Assembly (NCBI GenBank): GCA_002311745.1
Contig: DBZL01000028.1
Span: 1 to 64,000 of the forward strand
From: Phycisphaerales bacterium UBA1161
Lineage (GTDB): Bacteria > Planctomycetota > Phycisphaerae > Tepidisphaerales > Tepidisphaeraceae
Direction of reading: 5' to 3'
Length of the DNA: 64,000 bases
Part shown: in pieces, positions 49,161 through 58,310 of the stretch
Layout: each line of letters begins with the position of its first letter
Position numbering within the stretch: position 1 is the stretch's first letter
The notes under the pieces: model-generated
Told to the model about the DNA's origin: nothing
Databases searched by the model: none
What the model saw: only the letters and a program-made list of their open reading frames with translations
Made by a program: the position numbers and the translations under genes

Positions 49161-49716
49161 ACTGCTGCGTTATGTGGTTCGGGTCGTCGAGGATATGCGT
49201 CTGCGCTACTTCGTGACCGGCTCAACGGCGACCATCTTTTACGGCGAGCCGCGATTTACCAATGACATCGATGTCGTAATCGAATTGCCGGAGGAGCGGA
49301 TCACCGACTTTTGTCGCCAGTTCCCGGAGGGGGATTTTTACGTGAGTGAAGCGGCCGCTCATGATGCCGTACGCAGGAACGGACAATTCAACATCATTCA
49401 CCCGGCCTCCGGGCTGAAAGTGGATGTGATCGTGCCGGCATCAAGCCCTTTCAACCAGTCGCGTTTTGCCCGAATCCGACGGGTCCATGCCGGAAAAGAT
49501 TTTGAGGCGTTCTTCGCTTCGCCGGAGGATGCGATCATCAAGAAGATGGAATATTACCGCCAAGGCGGCTCGGAAAAGCATCTTCGGGACATCACGGGGA
49601 TCCTCAAGACCAGTCCAGAACAGATCGACACGGCGTATATCGCGCGTTGGGTCCAAACGATGGGATTGGATGATATCTGGACCGCGATCCAAGAACGAAC
49701 GGCCGGCTCGGGGTAA
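49147..49716 (+). CDS. Nucleotidyltransferase-fold toxin-like protein
   Basis: 189 aa. The minimal nucleotidyltransferase motif GS-x13-DID is visible: VTGSTATIFYGEPRFTNDID (Gly25, Ser26, Asp40, Asp42), and a helical C-terminal half follows (FASPEDAIIKKMEYYRQGGS). AbiEii/MNT-like proteins of this type act as toxins by modifying tRNA or adenylylating targets. The start at 49147 overlaps the upstream antitoxin-like gene. It may also be a non-TA nucleotidyltransferase. Confidence 0.75.
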   Translation: MEQSELLRYVVRVVEDMRLRYFVTGSTATIFYGEPRFTNDIDVVIELPEERITDFCRQFPEGDFYVSEAAAHDAVRRNGQFNIIHPASGLKVDVIVPASSPFNQSRFARIRRVHAGKDFEAFFASPEDAIIKKMEYYRQGGSEKHLRDITGILKTSPEQIDTAYIARWVQTMGLDDIWTAIQERTAGSG

Positions 49717-49731
49717 ATCGGAGATCGGATC

Positions 49732-50643
49732 ATGAAGGAAGCCAAAGTCAAAAAGCTTTCGCCGATCAAGTGGGTCGCGGGATTCTTGGTGTTTATCGCC
49801 GTGATGGTGGGCTCGATATGGCTGGGGTCTTCGTTGGCCGGCCATCGCCAGGGCGGCGCCGCGCCGGTTGCATCGGCTCCGGAGTCGGGGATCGCATTCT
49901 GGTTTTTCGGCGCCGCGCTGATCGTCTTGGCGGCGATCGTTTACGCGGTTGTGCTGGTGACGGACTGCTTCACCTTCGACTTTCAGCGGCCGTTCTTCAA
50001 AAACTTCGGCGTAAAACTGTGGACGGCGAACCTCATCATGATGCTGCTGCTGGCAGGAGGGATCGCGTTGATCGCGGCGCCGGCCGTCGCCAGGATGCTG
50101 AGCGGCTTTCTCCCCCAGACGGTGCTTTTCCCCATTTCATTTTTCGGGCCGTTCATCGCGGCGCAGTTTCTGCTGATCTGGTTCACCATCTGGGCTCCGT
50201 TGGAAATCCAAGTGATACGTCGGCGGTTGAAGGCCATGGGCCTGAGCGATCAGCAATTGGCCGGGGGGATGTACGTGGGTATCTCGGATCCGGGCAAGAC
50301 GAGCCTGCGGAAATTTGGATTGATCGAGGAGGATTTGGGGATGCTGTGGCTGGCGCCGGATCAACTGGTTTATTACGGCGACGCGTCTTCCTTTTCCGCC
50401 ACGCGCCAGGAGCTGATCCAGATCGAGAGGAAGGCGGATGCGGGGAACACCTCGGCTTATTTCGGGGCGGTGCATGTCATTGCGCATTTCCAACATGCCG
50501 ACGGGACGCGGCGGCGCATCCGTTTCCACACCGAAGGCAACTGGACGATGACGGCCAAGGCCAGGTCCTTGAACCGCCTGGCCGAGCGGATCGAAGCCTG
50601 GCGTCTGTCAGAACAGTGGAGCAGCAGAACCGTCGAGAAGTAG
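49732..50643 (+). CDS. Four-TM membrane protein of unknown function
   Basis: 303 aa. Four strong TM helices (about 13-36, 53-78, 97-120, 132-160) precede a soluble C-terminal domain (about 180-300) that resembles a PH-like or GRAM-like beta domain (MLWLAPDQLVYYGDASSFSA, RRRIRFHTEGNW). No family is named with confidence. It begins 15 nt after the nucleotidyltransferase stop but is transcribed with yraN and tatD; its function may be envelope-related. Confidence 0.65.
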   Translation: MKEAKVKKLSPIKWVAGFLVFIAVMVGSIWLGSSLAGHRQGGAAPVASAPESGIAFWFFGAALIVLAAIVYAVVLVTDCFTFDFQRPFFKNFGVKLWTANLIMMLLLAGGIALIAAPAVARMLSGFLPQTVLFPISFFGPFIAAQFLLIWFTIWAPLEIQVIRRRLKAMGLSDQQLAGGMYVGISDPGKTSLRKFGLIEEDLGMLWLAPDQLVYYGDASSFSATRQELIQIERKADAGNTSAYFGAVHVIAHFQHADGTRRRIRFHTEGNWTMTAKARSLNRLAERIEAWRLSEQWSSRTVEK

Positions 50644-50692
50644 AGCGGGGGACCTTTGCGGCCGGCAGCGGGGATGGGGATAATCCTGGGAC

Positions 50693-51094
50693 ATGTGGGA
50701 CTGGGTGAAGAAGTGGTTGGCGGCTCGGCGGCGGGCAAGCGACCCCCTGGGGCAGCGCGGCGAAAACTTGGCGGCGAGCTTCCTGCGCAATCAGGGATTC
50801 AAAATCATCGCGCGCAACTTCCGCTGCGAGCTGGGGGAAGTGGACATCATCGCCCGCGACGGAGCGACGCTGGTGTTCGTGGAAGTCAAGACGCGCGCCT
50901 ACGACGATCCGACGCCGGAGGAACAGATCAACGCGCAAAAACGGCATCAGTTGACGAAGGCGGCGCGGCTGTATCTCTCGCGCTACGGCCCGCATCAGCC
51001 GCCGGCGCGGTTTGACGTGGTGGCGATCGTGTGGCCGCGCGGACGCGAAGCGCAGATTCGCCATACGCCCAACGCGTTCGAAGCGACGTTCTAA
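50693..51094 (+). CDS. yraN: YraN / UPF0102-family endonuclease-like protein
   Basis: 133 aa. GQRGENLAASFLRNQGFKII, then GEVDIIARDGATLVFVEVKT: the catalytic D51...E64-x-K66 of the Holliday-junction resolvase-like fold is intact. The biochemical role of YraN remains unclear although binding to branched DNA is suspected. It lies 50 nt after the membrane protein and 15 nt before tatD. Confidence 0.9.
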   Translation: MWDWVKKWLAARRRASDPLGQRGENLAASFLRNQGFKIIARNFRCELGEVDIIARDGATLVFVEVKTRAYDDPTPEEQINAQKRHQLTKAARLYLSRYGPHQPPARFDVVAIVWPRGREAQIRHTPNAFEATF

Positions 51095-51109
51095 CGTTCA
51101 CGCGAGCCG

Positions 51110-51874
51110 ATGATCGACACGCATTGCCATCTGACCGATCCGCGTTTGGCGGGGCAGCTTGAAGCAGTGCTGGCCCGCGCAGCGGCGGCGGGGGTCAGCG
51201 GGATGGTCACCATCGGCACGCATGCGGCGGATTGGGATGCGGCGTTGGCCGTGACGGCCGGGCGGAGCGGCGTCCGCTGCGCCCTGGGAGTGCATCCGAA
51301 CTATTGCCACGAGGCCGAGTTGGCGGACCTGGCGAAGCTGCCGGAGCTGCAGAAGAATCCCGCCGTCGTGGCCCTGGGCGAGATGGGGCTGGATTATCAT
51401 CACGATTTTGCGCCGCGACAAAGGCAGGCCAAGTTCTTTGAAGCGCAGTTGCAACTGGCCCAGGAGCTGGATCGGCCGGTGGTCATTCATTGCCGCGAGG
51501 CGGTGGCCGACTGCCTGGCGATGCTGCGAGTCGTCCCCAGGGTGACGGCGGTGTTTCACTGTTTTACCGGAAGCGAGGCCGAGGCGCGGGACGTTTTTGA
51601 CGCCGGTCACCTGATCGGGTTCACGGGAGTGGTGACGTTCCGCAATGGGCAGGAACTGCGCCGCATCGCGGCCTGGGCGCCGGCGGATCGGATCCTGGTG
51701 GAGACCGATGCGCCGTACCTCAGCCCCGAACCGATGCGAAAACAGAAGATCAACGAGCCGGCGCTGGTGGTGCACACGGCGGCCGCGGTGGCGGCGGCAC
51801 GCGGGATGGATCTGGCGGGGCTGGATGCGCTGACGACGGGCAATGCGATGCGGTTTTATCGGTGGGGGGAGTGA
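51110..51874 (+). CDS. tatD: TatD-family metal-dependent DNase/hydrolase
   Basis: 254 aa TIM-barrel amidohydrolase. The metal ligands are in MIDTHCHLTD (His4, His6), ALGEMGLDYHHD (Glu94), VVIHCREA (His), HCFTG and ETDAPYLSP (Asp). TatD enzymes degrade 3' ends of damaged DNA/RNA. Complete and of normal length. Two palindromes lie between its stop and that of convergent fliS. Confidence 0.93.
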   Translation: MIDTHCHLTDPRLAGQLEAVLARAAAAGVSGMVTIGTHAADWDAALAVTAGRSGVRCALGVHPNYCHEAELADLAKLPELQKNPAVVALGEMGLDYHHDFAPRQRQAKFFEAQLQLAQELDRPVVIHCREAVADCLAMLRVVPRVTAVFHCFTGSEAEARDVFDAGHLIGFTGVVTFRNGQELRRIAAWAPADRILVETDAPYLSPEPMRKQKINEPALVVHTAAAVAAARGMDLAGLDALTTGNAMRFYRWGE

Positions 51875-51881
51875 ACCCCTG

Positions 51882-51908
51882 AACCCGCGGTGCTTCGCAC
51901 CGCCGCTA
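51882..51908. repeat. REP-like palindrome, family D copy 1
   Basis: AACCCGCGGTGCTTCGCACC then GCCGCTA: GCGGTGC/GCACCGC form a stem with loop TTC. The reverse complement, with one loop change, occurs at 58198-58224 after rdgB. Confidence 0.75.
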
Positions 51909-51911
51909 AAT

Positions 51912-51931
51912 CGTGCGCCTTGCGGCGCACG
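51912..51931. terminator. Hairpin between convergent tatD and fliS
   Basis: CGTGCGCC-TTGC-GGCGCACG is a perfect 8-bp stem directly before the fliS stop (51933). It can serve as terminator in both directions together with the family D palindrome beside it. Confidence 0.65.
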
Positions 51932-51932
51932 G

Positions 51933-52391
51933 TCAGCTCTGCAGGCTGATGGTGGCTTCCATGCGCGAATCCGGCAGGGGCACGTCGATTTTCTGCGCGG
52001 CGATGCCGGCCTTCTGTTTGGCCAGCTTGTCCATCAGCATCACCCAGGTTTCGCGCTGGAATCGCAGGACATTGATCGCCTCGTCCAGGGGCTCGATCTT
52101 GTGATTGATGTTGGCCTCGACGAGCTTGCGATAGGCGTAGCTGTAGAGCGCGGCCAGCTTGGGACACAAATCCGGGGCGATTTCGTGCTTGAGGGTGCAG
52201 AGCAGCTCGTTGACGATTTTCTGGGTGCGGGTGATCAGTAGAAAGCTCTGCTCGTAGTTTTGGCTGTTCAAGGCGACGCGGGCCTGCTCGCCAAAGCGGA
52301 GGGCGCCGTCGAAGAGCATGAGCTGGAGCTGCTCGGGCGTGGCGGTCAGGACCTTGGTGCGGAGATAATTTTGTGCGGCCTGCGGATTCAT
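51933..52391 (-). CDS. fliS: Flagellar export chaperone FliS
   Basis: 152 aa helical chaperone of flagellin. AAQNYLRTKVLTATPEQLQL, MLFDGALRFGEQAR, NEQSF-type helices and AYRKLVEANINHKIEPLDEA match the family; the N-terminal YLRT and the AL..YS position fit. It follows fliD on the same strand with a 119-nt gap, as in most flagellar loci. Confidence 0.9.
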   Translation of the reverse strand: MNPQAAQNYLRTKVLTATPEQLQLMLFDGALRFGEQARVALNSQNYEQSFLLITRTQKIVNELLCTLKHEIAPDLCPKLAALYSYAYRKLVEANINHKIEPLDEAINVLRFQRETWVMLMDKLAKQKAGIAAQKIDVPLPDSRMEATISLQS

Positions 52392-52510
52392 CGCCTGATT
52401 TGAATGACCTTGCGGTCAATACGAATATCGGCCTGGGGAGCAAAGGTAATTGAGCCTACAGATTAAAATAGCCGCCCAGCGCAAGAACTGCCGGTTGACG
52501 ACCCACGGGA

Positions 52511-55285
52511 TCAGGCGGCGGTCGAGGAGGAGGCGGAAGAGGAAGAGGAAGAGGAGGTGCCGGAGGTCGAGGTGGTGGTCGTTTTAGCGTTGTTGAAGGC
52601 ATTCAGGATTGACTGCTGGCTTTGCAGTTGCGCCAGCGTGGTTTCCATGTTGGCAAACTGCGTCTCCAACTGGGTGCGCTTTTCGGCCAGGATGGCGTTG
52701 AGTTCGGTGATCCTGTTTTGGTACCCCTGCACGCGCGTGTCGATGGACTGGTTTTGGAGGGTGATGACGCCGTTGACGGGATCGGTCAATTTGTCCACGG
52801 CGTTGGAGAGGACGTTGCCCAGGCCGGTGGTGGCCTGGGTGAACAGTTTCTGCACGGCCGTCGGATCGTTGGCGAAGGCTTCGTCGAACTTGCTCTGATC
52901 GAAGTTGAGGGTCGGCGAGCTGGTGCTGGCGTCGGCGTTGATGGTGATGCCGATGTCGGCGAAGGTCTTGTACTGGCCCGCGCCCTGTACGACGGTGTTG
53001 AGCACGTCGTACATCGACTGGGAAATCTGTTGGGCGGTGGCATCGCCCAGCAGGACGGCGCCGGCGTTGGTGGTGGTGTCGAATTTCGTGTCGGTATCGA
53101 TTTTGCCCACCAGGGAATTGAAATCAGTCACGAAGCTCTGGAGCTGCGTAACGACGCCGCTGGGGTCCGAAGTGACGCTCAGGGTGACGGGGCTGCTGCT
53201 GGCGCCGGCGAGGTTGATGGTGACGCCCTTGATCACGTTGGCGAGCTGATTTTTGCTGGAGGTGAGCAGCAGGGGCTGATTGCCGTCGCTGCCGCCCATG
53301 AAGACGGCGGCATCCTGGGCGTCGACCAGGTTGCGCACGTTGAGGCCGGTGGCGCCGGTGTCGATGAGCACGCGGCCGGCGGCGCCGGAATTGGTCGCCG
53401 TCAGCGACAGCCGATAGGGCGTGGCGCCGGTGCCGTCGTTGATGATGCTGGCCGTCACGCCAAAGCCGAGCTGGTTGATCTTGGTCTGCAGGGTGGAGAG
53501 CGTGTCGGTGCTGGTGACGGTGATGGTTTTCTGCATGGCCCCGTCGATGGTGGTGCCTGTGGCGGTGCCGGCGATGTTCAAATCGGCGGCGGTGGTTCCG
53601 CCCAGGTCGGTGACCTTGAGCTTGTTGGCGCCGCCGGCGGTATCGGTCAGGAGCAGGCCGTTGCCGTTGGCGTTGATCGACGCGGTCACGCCGATGTTCT
53701 TGGCGTTGATCAGGCGGATGACGTCGCCCAGGGTGTTAAACGTGCCGGCGCCCAGATCGACGGTGGCGGTGGCGCCGGCGGAGTTGGTGATCTTGAATTG
53801 CCCCAGCGAGACCGGATTGCCGGCGTTGTACGTGCTGAGCAGCGAGTTTTGGGAAACGTATTGATGTTGCAGATTGGCGCCGTCGACGGTTGGCGTGGAG
53901 GTGTCGAAGGTTCCGGCGATGCCCAGGTCGGCGGCGGTGGTGGAACTGACGTCGCCGATGACGAGGTTTCCGCTGCCGCCGCTGGAATCCTGGATTTGCA
54001 GGCCCGTCCCCGAAGCGTTCAGCGACGCGGTGACCTGCACGCCATCGGTATTGTTGTTGATGGCATTGAGGATATCACTGAAGGAGGTGGTGCCGGACAG
54101 ATTGATGGTCCCGGAGTGCCCCGCGCGGTCGGTGATGGAGATGGTCCCCAGGGCCAGGCCGGACCCGCCTTGGAGCGAGGTGACGAGCACGGAATCCAAA
54201 CCGGCGATGAGGTCGCGGCCGGTGATGGTGTTGCCGCTGGCGGCGCCCAGGCCGAGGTCGGCCGCCGCTTGCGAGTTGTTCTGCGCGGTGATGGTGAACG
54301 ATCCACTGCCGCCGCTGGTGTCGCTCAGGCGGATGGAGGCGTTGTCCGGTGCGATGCTGGCCTTGAGCTTGGATCCGCCGGCGGTGTTGATGATGTTGAG
54401 CAAATCGCCGACGGTCTTGGCGCCGGCCAGGGAGACGTTGATCTGCGTGCCGTCGCTGACGGTGACGGTGAAATCGTTCTGGCCGGCGGTGGTGGTGCGG
54501 ATGCCGTTGCCGTCGTTGAGCTGCGACACGGCGGTGGCGGTGGAGAGGTAATTGATGCTGGTGCCGGTGAGGGTATTGGAGGCGACGCTGGAGACGATGC
54601 CCAGGTCCTTGGCCGCGGTGCCTCCGCTGAGGTCTTGCACGATCAGATTACTGGTGGTTTTGCCGGTCTGGTCGGTGAGGACCAATCCATGGTCGGTCAC
54701 GGCGGCGTGCACGCTGATACCCAGGGCGGTGTTGATTTTGTTGACCACGTCGTCGAGGGTGACGGCGTCGGAGGTGTCGATAGTTGCCGAGTTGCCGCTG
54801 CGGTCGGTGATGCGGAACTGGCCGCGGCTGACGCCGGCGCCGCCGTTGAGCTGCGACAGGGCCGTTTCGCTGGAGGCTTCTCCGCCGCCCTGTTCCAGCG
54901 TGATCGTGCCGGCGCCGACCAGGGCGTTGGAGGAGTCGGCAAACCCCTCGCTGATGCTCTGTTGGGTGGTGACCGTGCGCGAGACCTGGAACTGATAAGT
55001 TCCGACGGCCGCGTCCGTGCCGGTGGTGGCGGTCAGGACGGAGGTATCGCTGCTGCTGGCGGTGCTGCTCTTGAAGGTCTGCGGCAGGGCCAGCGCGTTC
55101 CCGACGGTCTGGATCGAGCTAAGCTGCGTTTCCAGGTCCTGATAGGCCGTCTTGACGGCCTGGGCGGAACTAATCTCGGTATTGAGGAGAGTGACCGGTT
55201 CGGAATCGATGGCGATCAACTCGTCGATGATCTGGCCGGTGTTGATGCCGCTGATGAGTCCGATGCTGGAAGTGATCTGGGCCAC
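52511..55285 (-). CDS. fliD: Flagellar hook-associated protein 2 (FliD) with four tandem hook-IN modules
   Basis: 924 aa from GTG 55285, about twice the usual FliD size. The N-terminal SSIGLISGINTGQIIDELIA and C-terminal coiled coil (RITELNAILAEKRTQLETQF) are FliD; in between lie four repeats of about 95 residues at roughly 142-232, 252-347, 364-458 and 479-573, each with a G.F.ITD..G..ATI start, LDDVV.KIN, and ending TAADLGIAG, plus a fifth partial. These are flagellin hook-IN motifs. They probably form extra domains on the filament cap. A Ser/Thr-rich tail closes the protein. Start: GTG 55285 gives a normal N-terminus; the longer TTG reading adds 31 unlikely residues. Confidence 0.88.
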   Translation of the reverse strand: MAQITSSIGLISGINTGQIIDELIAIDSEPVTLLNTEISSAQAVKTAYQDLETQLSSIQTVGNALALPQTFKSSTASSSDTSVLTATTGTDAAVGTYQFQVSRTVTTQQSISEGFADSSNALVGAGTITLEQGGGEASSETALSQLNGGAGVSRGQFRITDRSGNSATIDTSDAVTLDDVVNKINTALGISVHAAVTDHGLVLTDQTGKTTSNLIVQDLSGGTAAKDLGIVSSVASNTLTGTSINYLSTATAVSQLNDGNGIRTTTAGQNDFTVTVSDGTQINVSLAGAKTVGDLLNIINTAGGSKLKASIAPDNASIRLSDTSGGSGSFTITAQNNSQAAADLGLGAASGNTITGRDLIAGLDSVLVTSLQGGSGLALGTISITDRAGHSGTINLSGTTSFSDILNAINNNTDGVQVTASLNASGTGLQIQDSSGGSGNLVIGDVSSTTAADLGIAGTFDTSTPTVDGANLQHQYVSQNSLLSTYNAGNPVSLGQFKITNSAGATATVDLGAGTFNTLGDVIRLINAKNIGVTASINANGNGLLLTDTAGGANKLKVTDLGGTTAADLNIAGTATGTTIDGAMQKTITVTSTDTLSTLQTKINQLGFGVTASIINDGTGATPYRLSLTATNSGAAGRVLIDTGATGLNVRNLVDAQDAAVFMGGSDGNQPLLLTSSKNQLANVIKGVTINLAGASSSPVTLSVTSDPSGVVTQLQSFVTDFNSLVGKIDTDTKFDTTTNAGAVLLGDATAQQISQSMYDVLNTVVQGAGQYKTFADIGITINADASTSSPTLNFDQSKFDEAFANDPTAVQKLFTQATTGLGNVLSNAVDKLTDPVNGVITLQNQSIDTRVQGYQNRITELNAILAEKRTQLETQFANMETTLAQLQSQQSILNAFNNAKTTTTSTSGTSSSSSSSASSSTAA

Positions 55286-55338
55286 AGTGAGTTTTATCGT
55301 TCCAAATGCTGCCGCTTCATTGCTTAAGCCGCAGCGGG

Positions 55339-55587
55339 TTAATCGTCTAACACGCTGCCGCGGTACAAGAGAGACCAATCATGATTATTGGGGTCGGCGA
55401 TGGCGGCTTCGAGGGCCCGGAGATCGGCGGCCATGCGTTCGACGGCGCGTGCGTCGGCGGCCAGACGGTCGCTGGTCCAACGGTCCACGAAAAACGCACA
55501 CGCCAGGCGTACCATGCGCAGGCGATGCGCCGTCGCCAGCCATTGGGGCCGGGGGTCCTGTGACAGCTTGGCAAAGCGGCCGCCCAT
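55339..55587 (-). CDS. Small hypothetical protein upstream of fliD
   Basis: 82 aa, helical with a conserved-looking end (NNHDWSLLYRGSVLDD). It is 53 nt upstream of the fliD start on the same strand. Not recognised; small proteins at this place in flagellar loci may act as chaperones or regulators. Its GC-rich frame is shadowed on the plus strand by a long frame, so the call is moderate. Confidence 0.5.
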   Translation of the reverse strand: MGGRFAKLSQDPRPQWLATAHRLRMVRLACAFFVDRWTSDRLAADARAVERMAADLRALEAAIADPNNHDWSLLYRGSVLDD

Positions 55588-55717
55588 GTGGCGATTTATC
55601 GGAACTTACCCGCCGCGAAGTTCAGAAAAAGGCCGCTTTGGCTGTGGTCCCGGTTACCGTGCCCAGGGGCAAGGGGGTGTTGAAAAGGGGGCCGGCGCTG
55701 CGGTAGGGTGTCGGTTT

Positions 55718-56506
55718 ATGCGAGGCGACGCCCGGGCAGCCGAACAGTTGCGGCCGATCACGATCACCCGGCAATTCACCCAAACGCCGGCGGGGTCCGT
55801 GCTTTGGCAGCAGGGACAAACCCTTGTGCTGTGCACGGTGTCGATCACCGCCGAGTTGCCGCCGTGGTTCAAGGAGGATCGGCCCGGCGGCTGGGTGACG
55901 GCGGAATACGTGATGCACCCGGCATCCACGCCGCAGCGCAAGGCCTGGCCCAAGATCGGGCATACGGATTCGCGCGGCACGGAAATCCAGCGGCTGATCG
56001 GGCGATGCCTGCGCGCGGTGGTCGACCTGAGCCGGCTCGGTCCGCACACCCTGGCGGTGGATTGCCAGGTTTTGCAGGCCGACGGCGGGACGCGCACGGC
56101 GTGCATCTGCGCGGCATACGTGGCGCTGCGCGACGCGCTGGCGAAACTGCCGCCGGAGTTTCCCCCGCCGCACGGCAAACCAACGACCGACCGCAACGGT
56201 CTGGTCCTGCCGCGTTACGATCCGGCGTTTTACAATCCCGCCGCCGCGCTGGTCGACCAGGTCGCCGCCGTCAGCGTCGCAGTCGTGGATGGGGAGCTTC
56301 GGCTCGACCCGGATTACGCCCAAGACTCGGCGGCGGAAGTGGATCTGAACGTCGCGGCCACGGCGGGGGGACGGCTGGTGGAAGTGCAAGGCTCGGCCGA
56401 GAGCGGGCGGGGCTTCGACCGCGATCAGCTCAACCGCATGATCGATCTGGCCCTGGCCGGATGCGCCAACATCATGGATCAGCAGCGGCGCTGCCTGCTA
56501 TCATAG
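55718..56506 (+). CDS. rph: Ribonuclease PH
   Basis: 262 aa phosphorolytic exoribonuclease that trims tRNA 3' ends. RPITITRQFTQTPAGSVL, GGWVTAEYVMHPASTPQR, TEIQRLIGRCLRAVVDL, VDCQVLQADGGTRTACICAA and DLNVAATAGGRLVEVQGSAE are the RNase PH blocks. The segment before TEIQRLIGR reads KIGHTDSRG instead of the common GKQ-GRT motif, a mild divergence at the phosphate-binding site. ATG 55718 is chosen because it begins the conserved N-terminus. Confidence 0.9.
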   Translation: MRGDARAAEQLRPITITRQFTQTPAGSVLWQQGQTLVLCTVSITAELPPWFKEDRPGGWVTAEYVMHPASTPQRKAWPKIGHTDSRGTEIQRLIGRCLRAVVDLSRLGPHTLAVDCQVLQADGGTRTACICAAYVALRDALAKLPPEFPPPHGKPTTDRNGLVLPRYDPAFYNPAAALVDQVAAVSVAVVDGELRLDPDYAQDSAAEVDLNVAATAGGRLVEVQGSAESGRGFDRDQLNRMIDLALAGCANIMDQQRRCLLS

Positions 56507-56538
56507 AAGACGGTTGGGCGACCATGTGGAGCGGTGTC

Positions 56539-57564
56539 ATGAAATCGGTGGCACAGGTGGCGATGCTTGGGGCGGTGCTGTGGCTGGCCGCCTGCGCGGC
56601 CCAGCATCGGCCCGGTCCCACGGCGGCCGGTCCGGCGTCGGACGCGGGGGCGATGGCGGCGCCGACGGCCGCGGACGCAGCGGTGGACGCGCCCGCCGTG
56701 CCGCCGGAAGGGGCGATGTACACCCTCTTGTGCCTCTCGTTCACCGGGCCCGATCACATCGCTGATGCCACACGCATTAAACAGCAGCTCATCCAGCAGA
56801 CGCAGCTGAAGGACTGGTACGTCGTTCACAGCCAAACCCAGAGCGACCTGTATTACGGCTACTACAAGACGCACGAGGACGTCACCCAAACCGAGGAATA
56901 TGCTCGGGCTCACGCGGAGCAGGCGAAGATCGCGTCGCTGCACAACGACCAGGGGGAGAAGCTGTTTCCGATGGTGGTGTTCGTGCCGATCAACCTGCCC
57001 GATCCGCCGGCGCCCAAGGAGTGGGAGCTGTCGCGTAACCCGGGGTATTGGACGTTGCAGATCGCGATCTATCGGGACAGCCCGCGGCGCAAGCAGGCGG
57101 CGGTGGATGCGGTGCGGGATGCCCGTGCCCGCGGCATCGAGGCGTATTACCAGCACGGGCCGGCCGCCAGCGGCGTGTTCATCGGCTCCTGGCCCAAGGA
57201 GGCCGCCCACCAAAACGACGCGTCGACCCCGACGCAAGATCCGAACCAGCCTCTGCTGATTCTGTCCAATCCCATTGCGGGCATCGAGGACAAGGATGTT
57301 TACACCCAGGACGGACGGAAAGTGAAAGTGGTGATCGCCACCCTGGAAGTGTCGGACCCGACGCTGAAATCGGCAATGGCTCAGTATCCGTACACGTACG
57401 TCAACGGGGAGGTGATGGGCCGCACCACGCGGGACGGCAAGGTCATTCCCTACCCTTCGTGCCTGATCCCGGTGCCGCACGACGATAATCCCGACCAGCA
57501 ACCGGCGCTTCCCGGTGGCGACGTGCCGGCGCCGGCGGAGTCCGGCCCGGACGGGTCGCGGTAG
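56539..57564 (+). CDS. Putative lipoprotein with a SPOR-like domain
   Basis: 341 aa. The signal MKSVAQVAMLGAVLWLAAC carries a lipobox LAAC (Cys19). After an Ala/Pro linker the mature part has an unknown domain (YTLLCLSFTGPDHIADATRI through KLFPMVVFVPI). A segment YWTLQIAIYRDSPRRKQAAV, then RARGIEAYYQHGPAASGVFI resembles the SPOR fold, which binds denuded septal peptidoglycan. ATG 56539 has GGAG upstream. It is 32 nt after rph and 12 nt before rdgB. Confidence 0.72.
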   Translation: MKSVAQVAMLGAVLWLAACAAQHRPGPTAAGPASDAGAMAAPTAADAAVDAPAVPPEGAMYTLLCLSFTGPDHIADATRIKQQLIQQTQLKDWYVVHSQTQSDLYYGYYKTHEDVTQTEEYARAHAEQAKIASLHNDQGEKLFPMVVFVPINLPDPPAPKEWELSRNPGYWTLQIAIYRDSPRRKQAAVDAVRDARARGIEAYYQHGPAASGVFIGSWPKEAAHQNDASTPTQDPNQPLLILSNPIAGIEDKDVYTQDGRKVKVVIATLEVSDPTLKSAMAQYPYTYVNGEVMGRTTRDGKVIPYPSCLIPVPHDDNPDQQPALPGGDVPAPAESGPDGSR

Positions 57565-57576
57565 ATGGGGAGCGCG

Positions 57577-58200
57577 ATGCGCTTACTGATCGCCAGCACA
57601 AACCCGGGCAAGATACGCGAGTTTGGGCAGATGCTCGGCGGGGCGGGGATCGAATTCACCGACCTGACCCAACAAAGCCAACTTCCGCCGGTGCAGGAGA
57701 CCGGCAAAACATTCCGCGAAAACGCCTGCCTGAAAGCCGCCGCCTACGCCAAACAGTTGAATCTTTGGGCGCTGGCCGATGACAGCGGACTGGCGGTGGA
57801 TGCGTTGGCCGGCCAACCGGGCGTTCACTCCGCCCGCTGGGCGGAAATGCATGGGGCCGGGCGCGGCGACGCGGACAATAACGCCCTCCTCTTGCGCCAG
57901 CTTGCCGATGTTCCCGATGGGCAGCGCACCGCGCGATTCGTCTGCGAGCTGGCCCTGGCCGAGCCGGGGGGAAAGGTGGTGCTGACCGCCGGCGACAGCG
58001 TCGAGGGAAAAATCCTTCGCCAGGAGCGCGGGCACAACGGCTTTGGCTACGATCCGCTGTTCTTCGTGGAAGGCTTGGGCAAGACCACGGCCCAACTGGC
58101 GCCGCAGCAGAAACATCAGATCAGCCATCGGGGCAAGGCCTTGCTGCGCATGCGGCTGCTGCTGGAGCGATCGGGGTTGCTCCCGCGCAGCGGGATTTAG
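57577..58200 (+). CDS. rdgB: Non-canonical purine NTP pyrophosphatase (RdgB/HAM1)
   Basis: 207 aa. LLIASTNPGKIREFGQML, then ETGKTFRENACLKAAAYAKQ, ALADDSGLAVDALAGQPGVH, GHNGFGYDPLFFVEG, and KHQISHRGKA form the complete ITPase signature. It removes ITP/XTP from the nucleotide pool. GGGGAG precedes the ATG at 57577. A family D palindrome starts at the stop codon. Confidence 0.94.
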   Translation: MRLLIASTNPGKIREFGQMLGGAGIEFTDLTQQSQLPPVQETGKTFRENACLKAAAYAKQLNLWALADDSGLAVDALAGQPGVHSARWAEMHGAGRGDADNNALLLRQLADVPDGQRTARFVCELALAEPGGKVVLTAGDSVEGKILRQERGHNGFGYDPLFFVEGLGKTTAQLAPQQKHQISHRGKALLRMRLLLERSGLLPRSGI

Positions 58201-58224
58201 CGGCGGTGCGCAGCACCGCGGGTT
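58198..58224. repeat. REP-like palindrome, family D copy 2
   Basis: TAGCGGCGGTGCGCAGCACC then GCGGGTT overlaps the rdgB stop codon (TAG) and is the reverse complement of 51882-51908 apart from one base in the loop. Confidence 0.75.
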
Positions 58225-58310
58225 CGCCCGGCCTCGCAGAATCACGGTCGCCTGTTTAGCGCGGCGATATCCTCTTCCGCCAAGGGGCGATCCGGTCTAA
58301 ACTGCTGGTC

